Assembly: GCA_965206195.1 (NCBI GenBank)
Contig: CBDBIZ010000011.1
Location: 1,054,001-1,118,000, forward strand
DNA: 64,000 bases
Direction of reading: 5' to 3'
DNA from: JAAOIF01 sp965206195
GTDB taxonomy: Bacteria; Pseudomonadota; Gammaproteobacteria; PS1; Pseudothioglobaceae
Shown here: positions 1 through 8,292 of the stretch, piece by piece
Position numbering within the stretch: the first letter of the stretch is position 1
How the letters are laid out: each line of letters begins with the position of its first letter
Position numbers and translations under genes: made by a program
Notes under the pieces: generated by a model
Seen by the model: the letters and a program-made list of their open reading frames with translations, nothing else
Database searches by the model: none
What the model was told of the DNA's origin: nothing

Positions 1-1
1 C

Positions 2-100
2 ACTGCAGGCAGTGTTTCTACTTTGGGTTCGGTAACTGCCACACTAAGCACCACCACTTCAGTTGGCACGGTAGGGTCTTTAGGGACTACTAGAGTATGA
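2..100 (+). CDS. 3' end of an NHLP-type peptide precursor (partial)
   Basis: Only the last 32 codons are in the window, ending at TGA 98-100. The reading frame is almost entirely Ser, Thr, Gly, Val, Ala and Leu with spaced Gly-Ser and Ser-Thr pairs, like the tails of the next two genes. This makes it the third visible member of a tandem family. The leader lies off the left edge, so the family assignment is by similarity to its neighbours. The stop is 15 bases before the next start, so the three genes are probably co-transcribed. Confidence 0.6.
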   Translation, partial: TAGSVSTLGSVTATLSTTTSVGTVGSLGTTRV

Positions 101-115
101 TATAGGAGATAAAAA

Positions 116-442
116 ATGAAAAATAACACAATACTGTACGACAAAAACTTTCGTCAACGCCTAATAAGCGACCCCTATCAATACAGCAAAGATATGGGCT
201 ATGATTTACCAGAGGGGATAGAAATTATCGTTAAAAAGAATACTCAGGCAATCACTTATGTTGCATTCCCTGATTCTGAGTTAAATGAATCGATTATCAA
301 TCAGCTTCAGGCGGCAGGAAACTGCACTGGTAGCGTAGGCTCTGCTGGCTCTGCTTCTACGATTTCCTCAGCAACTAGCACCATAGGATCGACGACTAGT
401 GTTTCAACAGTTGGCACAGTTGGTAGTGCTGATTTTACTTAA
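116..442 (+). CDS. NHLP-leader RiPP precursor-like small protein
   Basis: A 108-residue protein with a good ribosome binding site (AGGAG, 101-112 region). Residues about 12-58 look like the NHLP leader seen in TOMM/proteusin precursors: a 'DPYQYSKDMGYDLPEG' stretch, then a beta-rich segment with a K-N-T turn and a hydrophobic strand ending in 'VAFPDSE'. The family pattern is Asp-Pro, helix, Gly-x-x-x-Pro-x-Gly, then E/K-N-T and an L-P/F-P end. After residue 68 the tail is about 40 residues of Gly, Ser, Thr, Ala, Val and Ile with one Cys near its start. NHLP precursors are known to be modified and cut after the leader and exported. No modifying enzyme is in view, so a peptide natural product is inference. 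An alternative is a secreted low-complexity structural peptide. Confidence 0.65.
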   Translation: MKNNTILYDKNFRQRLISDPYQYSKDMGYDLPEGIEIIVKKNTQAITYVAFPDSELNESIINQLQAAGNCTGSVGSAGSASTISSATSTIGSTTSVSTVGTVGSADFT

Positions 443-452
443 GGAGAGGATT

Positions 453-803
453 ATGAAAGCGCAAAGTATTAACCAAGCAATTGCATTGTTACATAATAAG
501 GATTTTCGTGCCAATTTATTGAAAGATCCTCATCAGTACGCTCGGCAGTTAGGGTATGAACCGAATCAAGATACAGATTTTATTGTTAAACGCAATACGC
601 CTCAAACAATTTATGTTGTTTTCCCTGAAGACGACAACGAAAACCTCATCAGAGAGATGAGAGCAGGCGTTAAAAGCGGTACTACTGGTACTGCTGGAAC
701 AGCTGCATCAGCTTCTACACTTTCATCCGTAACTACCACTGCTGGTTCTGCCTCAACATTGGGAAGCATCGCAACGGCGGGAAGTGTTCAATTTAAAGTG
801 TAG
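453..803 (+). CDS. NHLP-leader RiPP precursor-like small protein, second full copy
   Basis: A 116-residue paralogue of the preceding gene. The start at 453 is chosen because AAGGAGAGG lies 5 bases upstream and the leader then aligns with its neighbour; a longer in-frame start at 399 would overlap the previous gene. Residues about 20-68 carry the same leader elements (DPHQYARQLGYEP, KRNTPQTIYVVFPED). Residues 75-116 are a Gly/Ser/Thr/Ala tail with repeated Gly-Ser and Ala-Ser-Thr-Leu units and a Val-Gln-Phe-Lys-Val end. It has no Cys in the tail, so thiazole or lanthionine formation is unlikely. Dehydration, epimerisation or no modification remain possible. Confidence 0.65.
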   Translation: MKAQSINQAIALLHNKDFRANLLKDPHQYARQLGYEPNQDTDFIVKRNTPQTIYVVFPEDDNENLIREMRAGVKSGTTGTAGTAASASTLSSVTTTAGSASTLGSIATAGSVQFKV

Positions 804-804
804 T

Positions 805-820
805 GAGACCCCTGCATTAG
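805..820. repeat. Solo IS5-like end motif
   Basis: GAGACCCCTGCATTAG just after the precursor stop resembles AGACCCCTGCATTAAACC at 41144-41161 and GAGATCTCTGCATTAAACC near 30730, both of which adjoin IS5-type transposase remnants. This is probably an abandoned element end. No transposase sequence accompanies it here. Confidence 0.4.
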
Positions 821-854
821 CCCAGTGTGATTACAGCTTGTCCCGAACCCAGCT

Positions 855-958
855 AAAGATAAGGGGACACAAACATTAATTATTCTCACTTCTTTTTTTT
901 CGTTCCAGGCTTGTTTTTCTTTATTTAACATAATTAATGTTTGTGTCCCCTTATCTTT
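855..958. repeat. Perfect 28-bp inverted repeat, MITE-like
   Basis: The 28 bases at 855-882 are the exact reverse complement of 931-958, with a 48-base T-rich centre. The arm contains AAGATAAGGGGACACAAACA. A further partial copy, TGTGTCCCCTTATCTTA, lies at 2367-2383 beyond the right end of the IS3 element. The structure could be a small non-autonomous transposable element or a folded RNA. No coding content is seen. Confidence 0.7.
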
Positions 959-1001
959 TCAAAAAACTGGACACTAAATTATAACAATTTAGGAGTCCAA
1001 A

Positions 1002-1328
1002 ATGACCATAAAGAAACAAAAATTCACCAAAACCTTTAAACTAGAAGCCCTGCATTTAGCAAACCAGCCTAATACCTCTGTAGCGCAACTTGCAAGAGAT
1101 TTAGGTATTCGCCGTAATATGATCTATAAATGGAGGGAGCAGTTGAATAAAAAACAAGACAAAGCCTTTAAAAGAACCGCTGATAACACCAATACACCCC
1201 ATCACAAAGCAACACATGCTGAATTACTAAAACAAAATAAACAACTAGAAAAAGACCTAAAGCTTGCACAAATGGAGGTAGAAATCCTAAAAAAGGCCAA
1301 GGTCTACTTCAAAAGCCAAAACACTTAA
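1002..1328 (+). CDS. IS3-family transposase OrfA
   Basis: A 108-residue protein with an N-terminal helix-turn-helix (FTKTFKLEALHLANQP, then a VAQLARDLGI-x-x-NMIYKWR helix pair) that binds the IS ends, and a C-terminal leucine-zipper-like coiled coil (HAELLKQNKQLEKDLKLAQM). A slippery heptamer A_AAA_AAG lies at 1289-1295 in the orfA frame near its end. A -1 slip there enters the open frame that leads into OrfB, which is how IS3 elements make the OrfAB fusion transposase. Confidence 0.9.
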   Translation: MTIKKQKFTKTFKLEALHLANQPNTSVAQLARDLGIRRNMIYKWREQLNKKQDKAFKRTADNTNTPHHKATHAELLKQNKQLEKDLKLAQMEVEILKKAKVYFKSQNT

Positions 1329-1375
1329 GGTTTAAGTTTATTGCCACTGAGGCAACAAACTATCCAATCACTGTT

Positions 1376-2197
1376 TTGTGTGGGTGTATGCAAGTATCCA
1401 AAAGTGGATACTACTATTGGAAAAATACACCACAAAGCCCAAGAAGTAGGCAAAACGATAAGATTTTACTAAAGATAATCCAAGCCTTTAAACATAGTAG
1501 AAAAACCTATGGATCACCTAGGATTTACGCAGAACTAAAAGCACAAGGCGTCAAAGCGAGCTTAAATAGAATTGCAAGACTCATGCATAAAAATGGCATT
1601 CACGCCCATTTTAGCATTCGTCATAAGAGAGTTAAAACACCTAGAAACAATGTCAATTTTGCCCATAACATTTTAAACAGAGAATTTGCTGCAACAACAC
1701 CTAATACCAAGTGGGTTAGTGACACCACTTTTGTCTGGACAAGTCAAGGCTGGTTATATTTAGCAACAATCGTTGATTTATATTCTCGTAAGGTTGTTGG
1801 TTGGGCAATAAGTGCTAGTAATGACACCCAACTGGTTATTAACGCACTGTCAATGGCAATCAATAACAAATCAAGACAACAAGCCGTGTTACTACATTCT
1901 GACCAAGGATCAACTTATAGAGCCTATGAATACATCACACTATTCAAAGCAAATAATATTACCCAAAGCATGAGTAGAAAGGGTGAATGCCATGATAATG
2001 CAGTTGCTGAGAGCTTTTTTAACACCCTGAAAACAGAGTTAATTAATCAACAAACCTATCAAACTAGGCGAGAAGCAAGCAGTGCTATCTTTGAATACAT
2101 TGAAGTGTTTTATAACAAAATCAGACGACATTCAACGATTGGTTATTACTCACCTAGTGATTATGAAAAGAGGTTTTATTGCAATAACACTCCCTAA
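1376..2197 (+). CDS. IS3-family transposase OrfB (DDE integrase domain)
   Basis: 273 residues as annotated from the internal ATG. The same frame is open back to the slippery site at 1289-1295, so the functional product is probably the frameshift fusion OrfAB. Residues about 30-85 form the HTH_21 region (RKTYGSPRIYAEL). The rve catalytic core follows with DDE candidates in WVSDTTFVW, LLHSDQGSTY and NAVAESFFNTLKTEL. The C terminus RRHSTIGYYSPSDYE is typical of the family. No disabling change is visible, so the element may still be mobile. Confidence 0.9.
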   Translation: MCGCMQVSKSGYYYWKNTPQSPRSRQNDKILLKIIQAFKHSRKTYGSPRIYAELKAQGVKASLNRIARLMHKNGIHAHFSIRHKRVKTPRNNVNFAHNILNREFAATTPNTKWVSDTTFVWTSQGWLYLATIVDLYSRKVVGWAISASNDTQLVINALSMAINNKSRQQAVLLHSDQGSTYRAYEYITLFKANNITQSMSRKGECHDNAVAESFFNTLKTELINQQTYQTRREASSAIFEYIEVFYNKIRRHSTIGYYSPSDYEKRFYCNNTP

Positions 2198-2391
2198 TTT
2201 AATATTAAGCCTTTAAGACTTAAATTAGGGCTTGGAACAAGTTCCAAGTTGGGGCTTTGCCCCAAACCTAGAGAAAACCATTCAATTAAAAAAACAATGG
2301 GAATTTAATAAAAAAATAGGCTTATAATTTATTGGGACGGTGTCCAGTCAAGTGGGGGAAGCGCATTGTGTCCCCTTATCTTAGGCTAGGC

Positions 2392-5143
2392 TTAATCCTG
2401 AATGCAACGAACACTATACGCTGACGAAAACACACTGTTGGCGTTACCATCTGCAAGACTCTGCAGGAAAAAAACGCTGTTTGCACTATTATCAATATCA
2501 GCACTAACCGAACGACTCCATAAGAAACTGCGGTCATCTACACCTATCAGTGAAGCATCAGGATTTGAAGCATCAGCATTGCGAAAACCAGCAGCGGGCA
2601 ACCTCAGGAAGCTTGCGAAGGCACTGGGAGCGCCGGTCACCTCCGTCATGTTGGCGTTAGTCGTATCACTTCTTAACTCTGTGGCAGTAGGCACACTAAA
2701 GCCTACGGGGCAGATGTCATTCACGCCACCATCAGCCCATGCGTCTGCGCGCAGGGTACCAGTATTATCCACACCGCTTTGCGTCCAATCACTTGCGCCG
2801 ATAATAAAGTTAGCACTAGGCTCTGCCACCGTGCCAGTGATGGTTGTTGCTAGGTCGGTGGTTATCAGTGTATTGCAGAGCACACTTTGGTCTGAATTAT
2901 CAAAACAATTGCCCGGTGTGGTTCTATCAATACGCTGGTGTCCATCAGCAGCCCTGCCCCATTGGTACAAATCACCATAGCAAGCCGTATCGGTGCTAGA
3001 GGTGCAATCTTGAATGGCGCCTAAGTTTCTACTCATCCACACTCTAGCTGTGGATTCTGGGCTAGCCACGGTGGCAAACGGCACCACATTACGAACCTCA
3101 CTCAGTAGCGATTGATTGTTACCTATTGTCGTAGTTACTGCAAAATAATAACGTTTGCCATCCAGGGTTGGGGTGGTGAAAGTGGTCCCAATGGTGGTGG
3201 TTTGTGCATAACTGTTATCATCATCTATACTGAGATTGTCAGGGTCGGTAATACCATTAAAAGGCAGTACAGCAGTAACAGTTCTGGTCGTGCCTGCGTA
3301 ATATACGGTATAACTATCAGCATTTGCAACCGCAGTCCAAGTAACTCTTACCACATCTGCTGTGGGCGAGCCGACCAAGCCACCCAGCGGAGTGGCGTTT
3401 AGGTTAGTAGGCGCAGCAACAAAAGCATTAATACCAATATCCACGGTTGCTGCATCCGTATTACCAGCACTATCACCTACCACAACTTGGAAGCTGAGGG
3501 TTTGTGCAACACTGAGCATTGGTGCGGTAAAGGTTGCCGTTGCGTTTGAGTCATTAGTAATGGTGGCAGCAGATGTACCTGAGGTTTGTGTCCAAGTATA
3601 AGAAGTGATACCAATATTGTCACTGGAGCCAGAAGCGTCCAAGGTTACGCTCACGCCGCCATTGATGTTAGATTGGTTTGAACCCGCATTGGCGCTTGGG
3701 TTTGTGGTGTCACCATTAATACCAATATCCACGGTTGCTGCATCCGTATTACCAGCACTATCACCTACCACAACTTGAAAGCTGAGGGTTTGTGCAGCAC
3801 TGAGCATTGGTGCGGTAAAGGTTGCGGTTGCGTTTGGGCCATTAGTAATGGTGGCAGATGTACCTGAGATTTGTGTCCAAGTATAAGAAGTAACACCAAT
3901 ATTGTCACTGGAGTTAGCAGCGTCCAAGGTTACGCTCACGCCGCCATTGATGTTAGATTGGTTTGAACCCGCATTGGCGCTTGGGTTTTCGGTGTCACTG
4001 ACTGTAAATAGTTGAGTGCCGCTTGCATCGCTGTTGCTGGCAGTAATGGTGGTGGTGCCAGCACCGATAGCAGTTATCAGCCCACTGGCATCAATCCTGG
4101 CAACACTTGGATTGCTTGAGGTGTAAGTGAATGCAGTATTAACGGCAGTCGCAGGCAAAACAGTAGTGCTTGTCATGGCAGTTTGCCCAACGAAGGTGTT
4201 GGTGGGACTTAGGCTTAGAGTGACAGAGGCTACTGCCACTGCTGTGGCAGAGCTGTTGGCGCGGATAGTGCTGGTAGCAGTATTATCAATCCGCGCAGTT
4301 ACTGTAGAGTTGCCTCCAGCGGCAATGGCTATTAAGGCATTATCAAATAAGGTGTTAATGCTGGCTGTGCGGGTGTTGTTTAATACAGTAATAACAGCGG
4401 CAGTATCGGTGCTGCTGCTAACGCTGGCAGTGTCTGAACCGATTTGTGAGATGCCAGCCAGGGCAATGGCGTATCGGTCATTGGGGTTGTCGGGGTCAAT
4501 AACCGCATTGGGAGCTTCTAGGTCGGTGGGAATCAGGGTGGTAACATCAGCAGTGGCAGTGCCAGTGCCTGCTAAGCCAAATTGTCTGCCAACTTCACCA
4601 TTACGAAGCAGTGCATCGGTGGCAATCGTGGCAGTGATGGTGGCTGTGTTGCTGCCGCCAGCACGTTGGAAGGCCAGCTGAGTGAGTGGGGTAACCGCCA
4701 GCATGATATTATTACTGGCTGTTGCAACCACTGCGGTTAGGGTGCTGGTCAGGGTGGCTGGCAAGCCACTGGCCTCATCAGTATAGGTGCCACCAGCGCA
4801 TTGAATAACCGCATTGCCAACCAGATTGCTACTAAAGGTGGCAACACCATCGGGGTTTGATTGAGCTGTAAGTTGGGTATTGGGGTTATCCATGGCAAAA
4901 GCCACGCAGTTTGATGTTGCTACTTTGGCAGCATGAACGGTTACCCCAAAGCCTGTAGCAGCTGAACTTGAAGAGCCTGAGTTTGAAGAGCCACACGCCG
5001 TTAAAACCACGGCAATGGTGCACAGTAATAATAATTGGGTGAGCTGAGTTAACGCACTAGAAAACGCCCCCCCCGCGATATTGACTATTAGCAGCAGACG
5101 TGCGTGATTGGACTGGTGATTGGGTTGATGGTTGAGTGTTCAT
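2392..5143 (-). CDS. Large repeat-bearing surface lipoprotein, out of frame by one base at a G8 tract
   Basis: The long frame runs from about 5074 to 2392 and encodes a lipoprotein signal (hydrophobic LLLLCTIAVVLTAC with lipobox Cys), a Ser-rich linker, a Gln/Val/Thr-rich region, a BIG2-like domain (VTLSLSPTNTFVGQTA), two nearly identical PKD/REJ-like modules (each starting NPSANAGSNQSNINGG), an FN3-like domain and a C-terminal FISUMP-like domain (VWMSRNLG, YGDLYQWGR, CPVGFSVPTATEL, YSVRCIQD). The only good start with a ribosome binding site (AAGG) is ATG at 5143. From there the frame enters eight Gs (5074-5067) and stops shortly after; with seven Gs it would read straight into the signal peptide, giving about 916 residues. 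No ATG or TTG start lies between the tract and the lipobox. I infer phase variation or recent frameshift; surface adhesion is a likely role. Confidence 0.7.
5067..5074. other. G8/C8 homopolymer at the 5' end of the lipoprotein gene
   Basis: Eight consecutive C on the + strand (G on the coding strand). Loss of one base restores the frame between ATG 5143 and the lipoprotein body. Poly-G tracts of this length in the first codons of surface genes are the classic substrate of slipped-strand phase variation. A sequencing length error is the main alternative. Confidence 0.6.
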
Positions 5144-5388
5144 GATGTTGCCTTGTTAAAAGTTAAAAAAAGTTATTAGAGCTGATATTAAAAAGTTATT
5201 GGAGATTATATTGTAATTAAATGGCTTGTGGGGATTATATGGTGGATTATATTGCAATTGAGCAGTTGGTGTCAATTAAATGTACACCTCCATAACACAT
5301 TGCACTTTTTTTATATTTTTGGGGCTGATATGCTTAATCCCAACAACTCGTTATGATACCCACCCTATTAACAAAAAACAACCTTATG

Positions 5389-5657
5389 TAGTCCAACCTG
5401 AATAACTATAATAAAATTACGCAAGCGCAAAAAGTTATTAGCCACAAGGCAAGTTTTGAAATTACTAGCTATCGTTAATAATGAAAAACTTTAACACCGT
5501 GGATGATGACTTTTTGCCTTGCCCAAAGGGACTTAGACAACTTGGTATTTTCGCTGTTATTTTATTTAAGATATGAATAACTATCTTTTCATAAAATGCC
5601 TTGAAAATAATAAAGTTGTCGTTGTCGTAAGTTATCATAATTATTCAGGTTGGACTA
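5389..5657. mobile_element. 269-bp MITE-like element flanked by TA
   Basis: GTCCAACCTGAATAA after TA at 5389-5390 is matched by the inverted TTATTCAGGTTGGAC before TA at 5656-5657. The inverted similarity continues imperfectly for about ten more bases. The interior has no convincing gene. TA at both borders fits the TA target choice of IS630/Tc1-mariner elements, so this is probably a non-autonomous relative. It fills most of the gap between the lipoprotein gene and dapB. Confidence 0.7.
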
Positions 5658-5786
5658 TGTAAAGAAACCATAGCTACTTTTGCGTTATTAAACAAACCCC
5701 CAGATAATGCCAGTGCTAGAAAATTTATTGAACAAAAACGCTAGACTAATGCAGATGCGTAAAAAATACCATCAATATTTACAAGA

Positions 5787-5810
5787 AAGTGGGTCTAATT
5801 AGACCCACTT
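5787..5810. promoter_or_regulatory. Perfect 24-bp palindrome overlapping the dapB promoter
   Basis: The 24 bases centred on TCTAATTAGA are their own reverse complement (arms AAGTGGGTCTAA). No T run follows, so it is not a simple terminator. It abuts two further GACCCACTT/GACCAACTT units and its right end overlaps the -35 box at 5809. It is therefore a candidate operator; which regulator would bind is unknown. Confidence 0.5.
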
Positions 5811-5837
5811 GACCCACTTGACCAACTTTGGTATGAT
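5809..5837 (+). promoter_or_regulatory. Sigma-70-type promoter for dapB
   Basis: TTGACC at 5809-5814, a 17-base spacer and TATGAT at 5832-5837, about 50 bases before the dapB start. This is a near-consensus housekeeping promoter. AGACCTTTGCAA, like the ends of the MITEs elsewhere in the window, follows immediately at about 5842. Confidence 0.65.
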
Positions 5838-5887
5838 TTTAGACCTTTGCAACAATCTGATTGTGCTTTAATTTAACAAGGTAGAAA

Positions 5888-6622
5888 ATGACAAAAATAG
5901 CAGTAGCAGGCACATTAGGGCGGATGGGGCAAGCCATTACCCAAGCAATTAGTCAAACTGATGGCGTGGATTTAGGTGTTGCTTTAGACAAAGGCGATGA
6001 TTTAGCCAGCACACTCAATCAATTTGATGTGCTGATTGACTTTACACGCCCAGAAGCGACCTTGGAATACTTGAAGATTTGTCAAGATTCAGGTAAAGCC
6101 ATGGTGATTGGCACAACTGGTTTTAGCGATGTCCAGTTGCAAACTATTCATCAGGCAGCAAACAGCGTGCCGATTGTGTTTGCACCGAATATGAGTGTGG
6201 GGGTTAATCTTTCGCTGAAGTTGCTAGATATGGCAGCACGGGTGATTGGTGAGGATGCCGATATTGAGGTTGTGGAGGCGCATCATCGCCATAAGGTGGA
6301 TGCACCTAGCGGCACAGCATTAAAAATGGGCGAAGTGGTTGCAAATGCTTTGGGTCGAAATTTAAAAACCTGCGCAACGTATGGTCATAAAGGCATTGAA
6401 GAGCCGCGTAATCGTCAAACCATTGGATTTTCTACCATTCGTGGTGGCGATGTGGTGGGCGAACATACGGTGAGTTTTTTCATGCAGGGCGAGCGAGTGG
6501 AAATCACACATAAAGCCTCATCACGAGTAACGTTTGCCAATGGTGCGCTGCGCGCAGCTAGTTGGTTAAAAGGGCAATCTGTTGGGCTTTACACCATGCA
6601 AGATGTGTTGGGGTTGAACTAA
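5888..6622 (+). CDS. dapB: 4-hydroxy-tetrahydrodipicolinate reductase
   Basis: 244 residues, close to the family's length. DapB reduces hydroxy-tetrahydrodipicolinate with NAD(P)H in the lysine/diaminopimelate pathway, in the cytoplasm. The N terminus has the Rossmann motif GTLGRMG. DFTRPEATLEY and GTTGFS form the nucleotide pocket, and the conserved catalytic/substrate segment EAHHRHKVDAPSGTALKMGE is at about residues 130-150. The start has a weak AAGG site. The stop overlaps the next start as TAATG, so the downstream genes are probably translationally coupled. Confidence 0.96.
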   Translation: MTKIAVAGTLGRMGQAITQAISQTDGVDLGVALDKGDDLASTLNQFDVLIDFTRPEATLEYLKICQDSGKAMVIGTTGFSDVQLQTIHQAANSVPIVFAPNMSVGVNLSLKLLDMAARVIGEDADIEVVEAHHRHKVDAPSGTALKMGEVVANALGRNLKTCATYGHKGIEEPRNRQTIGFSTIRGGDVVGEHTVSFFMQGERVEITHKASSRVTFANGALRAASWLKGQSVGLYTMQDVLGLN

Positions 6623-6921
6623 TGTTATATGCTATTATCTCGCAAGATGTTGAGAACTCATTGAAAAAACGCTTGTCAGTACGTCCAGCACACATTGAGC
6701 GTTTAAATGTTTTAAAAAACCAAGGGCGTTTGGTTTTGGCAGGTCCCCATCCTGCGATTGATAATATTGAGCCAGGTGAGGCAGGCTTTACGGGTTCGCT
6801 AGTGGTGGCAGAGTTTGCTTGTCTTGAAGATGCGCAAACTTGGGCAGATGCAGACCCATATTTAGCCTCAGGTGCGTATCAAAATGTTATTGTTAAGCCT
6901 TTTAAAAAGGTATTGCCATGA
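6622..6921 (+). CDS. yciI: YciI-family protein
   Basis: 99 residues from the ATG that overlaps the dapB stop. The YCII fold is visible as MLYAIISQD, then RPAHIERLNVLKNQGRLVLAGP, a GFTGSLVVAEF strand and ADADPYLASGAYQNVIVKPFKKV, with the conserved His (HIERL) and Asp (DADPY) of the family. Members are small dimeric alpha/beta proteins of mostly unproven enzymatic role. It overlaps the next gene by 4 bases (ATGA), so it is part of a dapB operon. Confidence 0.85.
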   Translation: MLYAIISQDVENSLKKRLSVRPAHIERLNVLKNQGRLVLAGPHPAIDNIEPGEAGFTGSLVVAEFACLEDAQTWADADPYLASGAYQNVIVKPFKKVLP

Positions 6922-7622
6922 GTCTTATTTTCCGCCCTTTATTTGAAAAACAAAGCTCAACTTACACTTATCTTTTGGCTGATTCAGTGAGCAGACAAGC
7001 CATTATTATTGATGCAGTTGCCGAAACCCAGCAACGCGATATTGGGCTGATTGAAGAGCTGGGTTTGGATTTAAAATACATTGTTGAAACTCATATTCAT
7101 GCCGACCACATTACCAGCTCATGTCCACTCAAGCAAAAATTTAACAATGCCAAAATTGTGCTAGGTGAAGCCAACCCTGTGGATTGTGCTGATATTCTCA
7201 TTAAGGATGGCGAAAGGTTGAAATTTGGTGCATACTTTATTAGCGCAATAGCAACCCCTGGACATACCAGTGGCTGTATGTCGTATAAGGTGGGCGACAA
7301 AGTATTCACGGGTGATGCCTTGCTGATTCGCAGCTGTGGGCGTTGTGATTTCCAAGGCGGTTCGGCGGATAAATTATTTGATTCTATTCAACGACTATTC
7401 ACATTGCCTAATGCAACGTATATTTATCCTGCACATGATTATGGCGGTAGAACACTTAGCTCGATTTGGGAGGAAAAAGCCTTTAATGAGATGATTGGCG
7501 GCGGCGTTAGTAAGGCTGAGTTTATTGCCCGCGTGAACGCCATGGAGTTGTCTCTACCCGCAAAAATTCATGTCGCTGTGCCTGCAAATCAAGTTTGTGG
7601 TTCTAAAATTATTGTCGATTAA
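6918..7622 (+). CDS. ETHE1-like persulfide dioxygenase (MBL fold)
   Basis: 234 residues. A metallo-beta-lactamase-fold enzyme with the metal motif THIHADH at about residues 57-63, a second His in TPGHTSG, an Asp in FTGDALLI followed by RSCGRCDFQGG, and a final His in YPAHDYGG. This RxxGRxDF region is typical of ETHE1/persulfide dioxygenases, which oxidise glutathione persulfide to sulfite using O2 and one Fe(II). It fits the sulfur-oxidising lifestyle shown by the sox cluster. It overlaps yciI by 4 bases and the next gene by one base. Confidence 0.85.
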   Translation: MSLIFRPLFEKQSSTYTYLLADSVSRQAIIIDAVAETQQRDIGLIEELGLDLKYIVETHIHADHITSSCPLKQKFNNAKIVLGEANPVDCADILIKDGERLKFGAYFISAIATPGHTSGCMSYKVGDKVFTGDALLIRSCGRCDFQGGSADKLFDSIQRLFTLPNATYIYPAHDYGGRTLSSIWEEKAFNEMIGGGVSKAEFIARVNAMELSLPAKIHVAVPANQVCGSKIIVD

Positions 7623-7867
7623 TGGTTAATGGCTATTCACTAGACCCGCACCCTAGAGCTAATTTTGCCAAAGAGCAATTTGCGGTGGTGCGTATTCCAC
7701 GGGTGAAACGCGATCGAGTGCCTGCAACTAGTGTTGAAATTGTTCAAGATTTAGAAGTGGCAATTGCACAAGCCAATCCCGATAATCAACTGTATGCTGC
7801 CAAAGTAGTGGGTCCAGCACGTTCGTCTGAAGGGGCGATGCTTTATTATATTATCGAGTTGTATTAA
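7622..7867 (+). CDS. Small conserved-looking protein of unknown function
   Basis: 81 residues, starting at an ATG that overlaps the stop of the persulfide dioxygenase gene (TTAATGG). It has no signal peptide, Cys or membrane segment. There is a basic centre (RIPRVKRDRVPATS) and a C-terminal strand-like segment (AMLYYIIELY). I do not recognise a family. Its tight coupling suggests a link with the dapB-yciI-ETHE1 operon. Confidence 0.6.
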   Translation: MVNGYSLDPHPRANFAKEQFAVVRIPRVKRDRVPATSVEIVQDLEVAIAQANPDNQLYAAKVVGPARSSEGAMLYYIIELY

Positions 7868-8292
7868 AAGTATAAAGGTTGATATGTGCAATTCAAGCCA
7901 GTAAACGTGAGACTTAGTTGTGCCGTGAAAAAACAGTGGAGGTGAACAAGACCAGGCTTGTATTTTATCGGTGAGACGGCGGGCGTAGTGGGTTTATTAG
8001 GTGGTTATAATTTTTAAGCAGGCTGAGTTATCAGGCCGGGTCGCTGGGTAAGTGGTTTTAAACATTACAGAAGTAAGTAAAAATTATTGATATTGCCTAT
8101 GCTTGTGTTGCAGTGATGGGCACTAGTAAAATCGGGAATTATTATGCCTGCATTGAGGATTGTTAATTCTAATGACTAAACTACAACAACGTGCAACTAG
8201 ACAGGCAAGGTATAAAATTTTTGCATTGATGATACCTGACCAATCCTTTGAGAGGATAAATAGAAACGATAAATAATACGTAACTCTCTTGT
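7868..8292. other. Gap without a recognisable gene
   Basis: Short broken frames on the + strand (for example one ending in GNYYACIEDC at about 8168) hint at a decayed gene, but no family can be named. No clear terminator separates the flanking convergent genes. Confidence 0.3.

Larger units (their letters stand above)
966..2348 (+). mobile_element. IS3-family insertion sequence, apparently intact
   Basis: About 1.38 kb, bounded by ACTGGACAC (966-974) and its complement GTGTCCAGT (2340-2348), enclosing orfA and orfB in the order and frame relation typical of IS3. Two strong hairpins lie downstream of orfB at 2231-2248 and 2249-2265. No convincing target duplication is visible. The left end, with its preceding A run, recurs as a 23-bp fragment at 14124-14146. 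Confidence 0.85.

Noticed and set aside
1376..2197. IS3 element as a frameshifted pseudogene
   Set aside because: The -1 relation with a canonical A_AAA_AAG site is the normal programmed frameshift of this family.
4127..4681. Plus-strand frames inside the lipoprotein gene
   Set aside because: Low-complexity shadows of the Ala/Thr-rich minus-strand protein.
5787..5810. Palindrome as an intrinsic terminator of the upstream region
   Set aside because: No T run follows and it overlaps a promoter -35 box.
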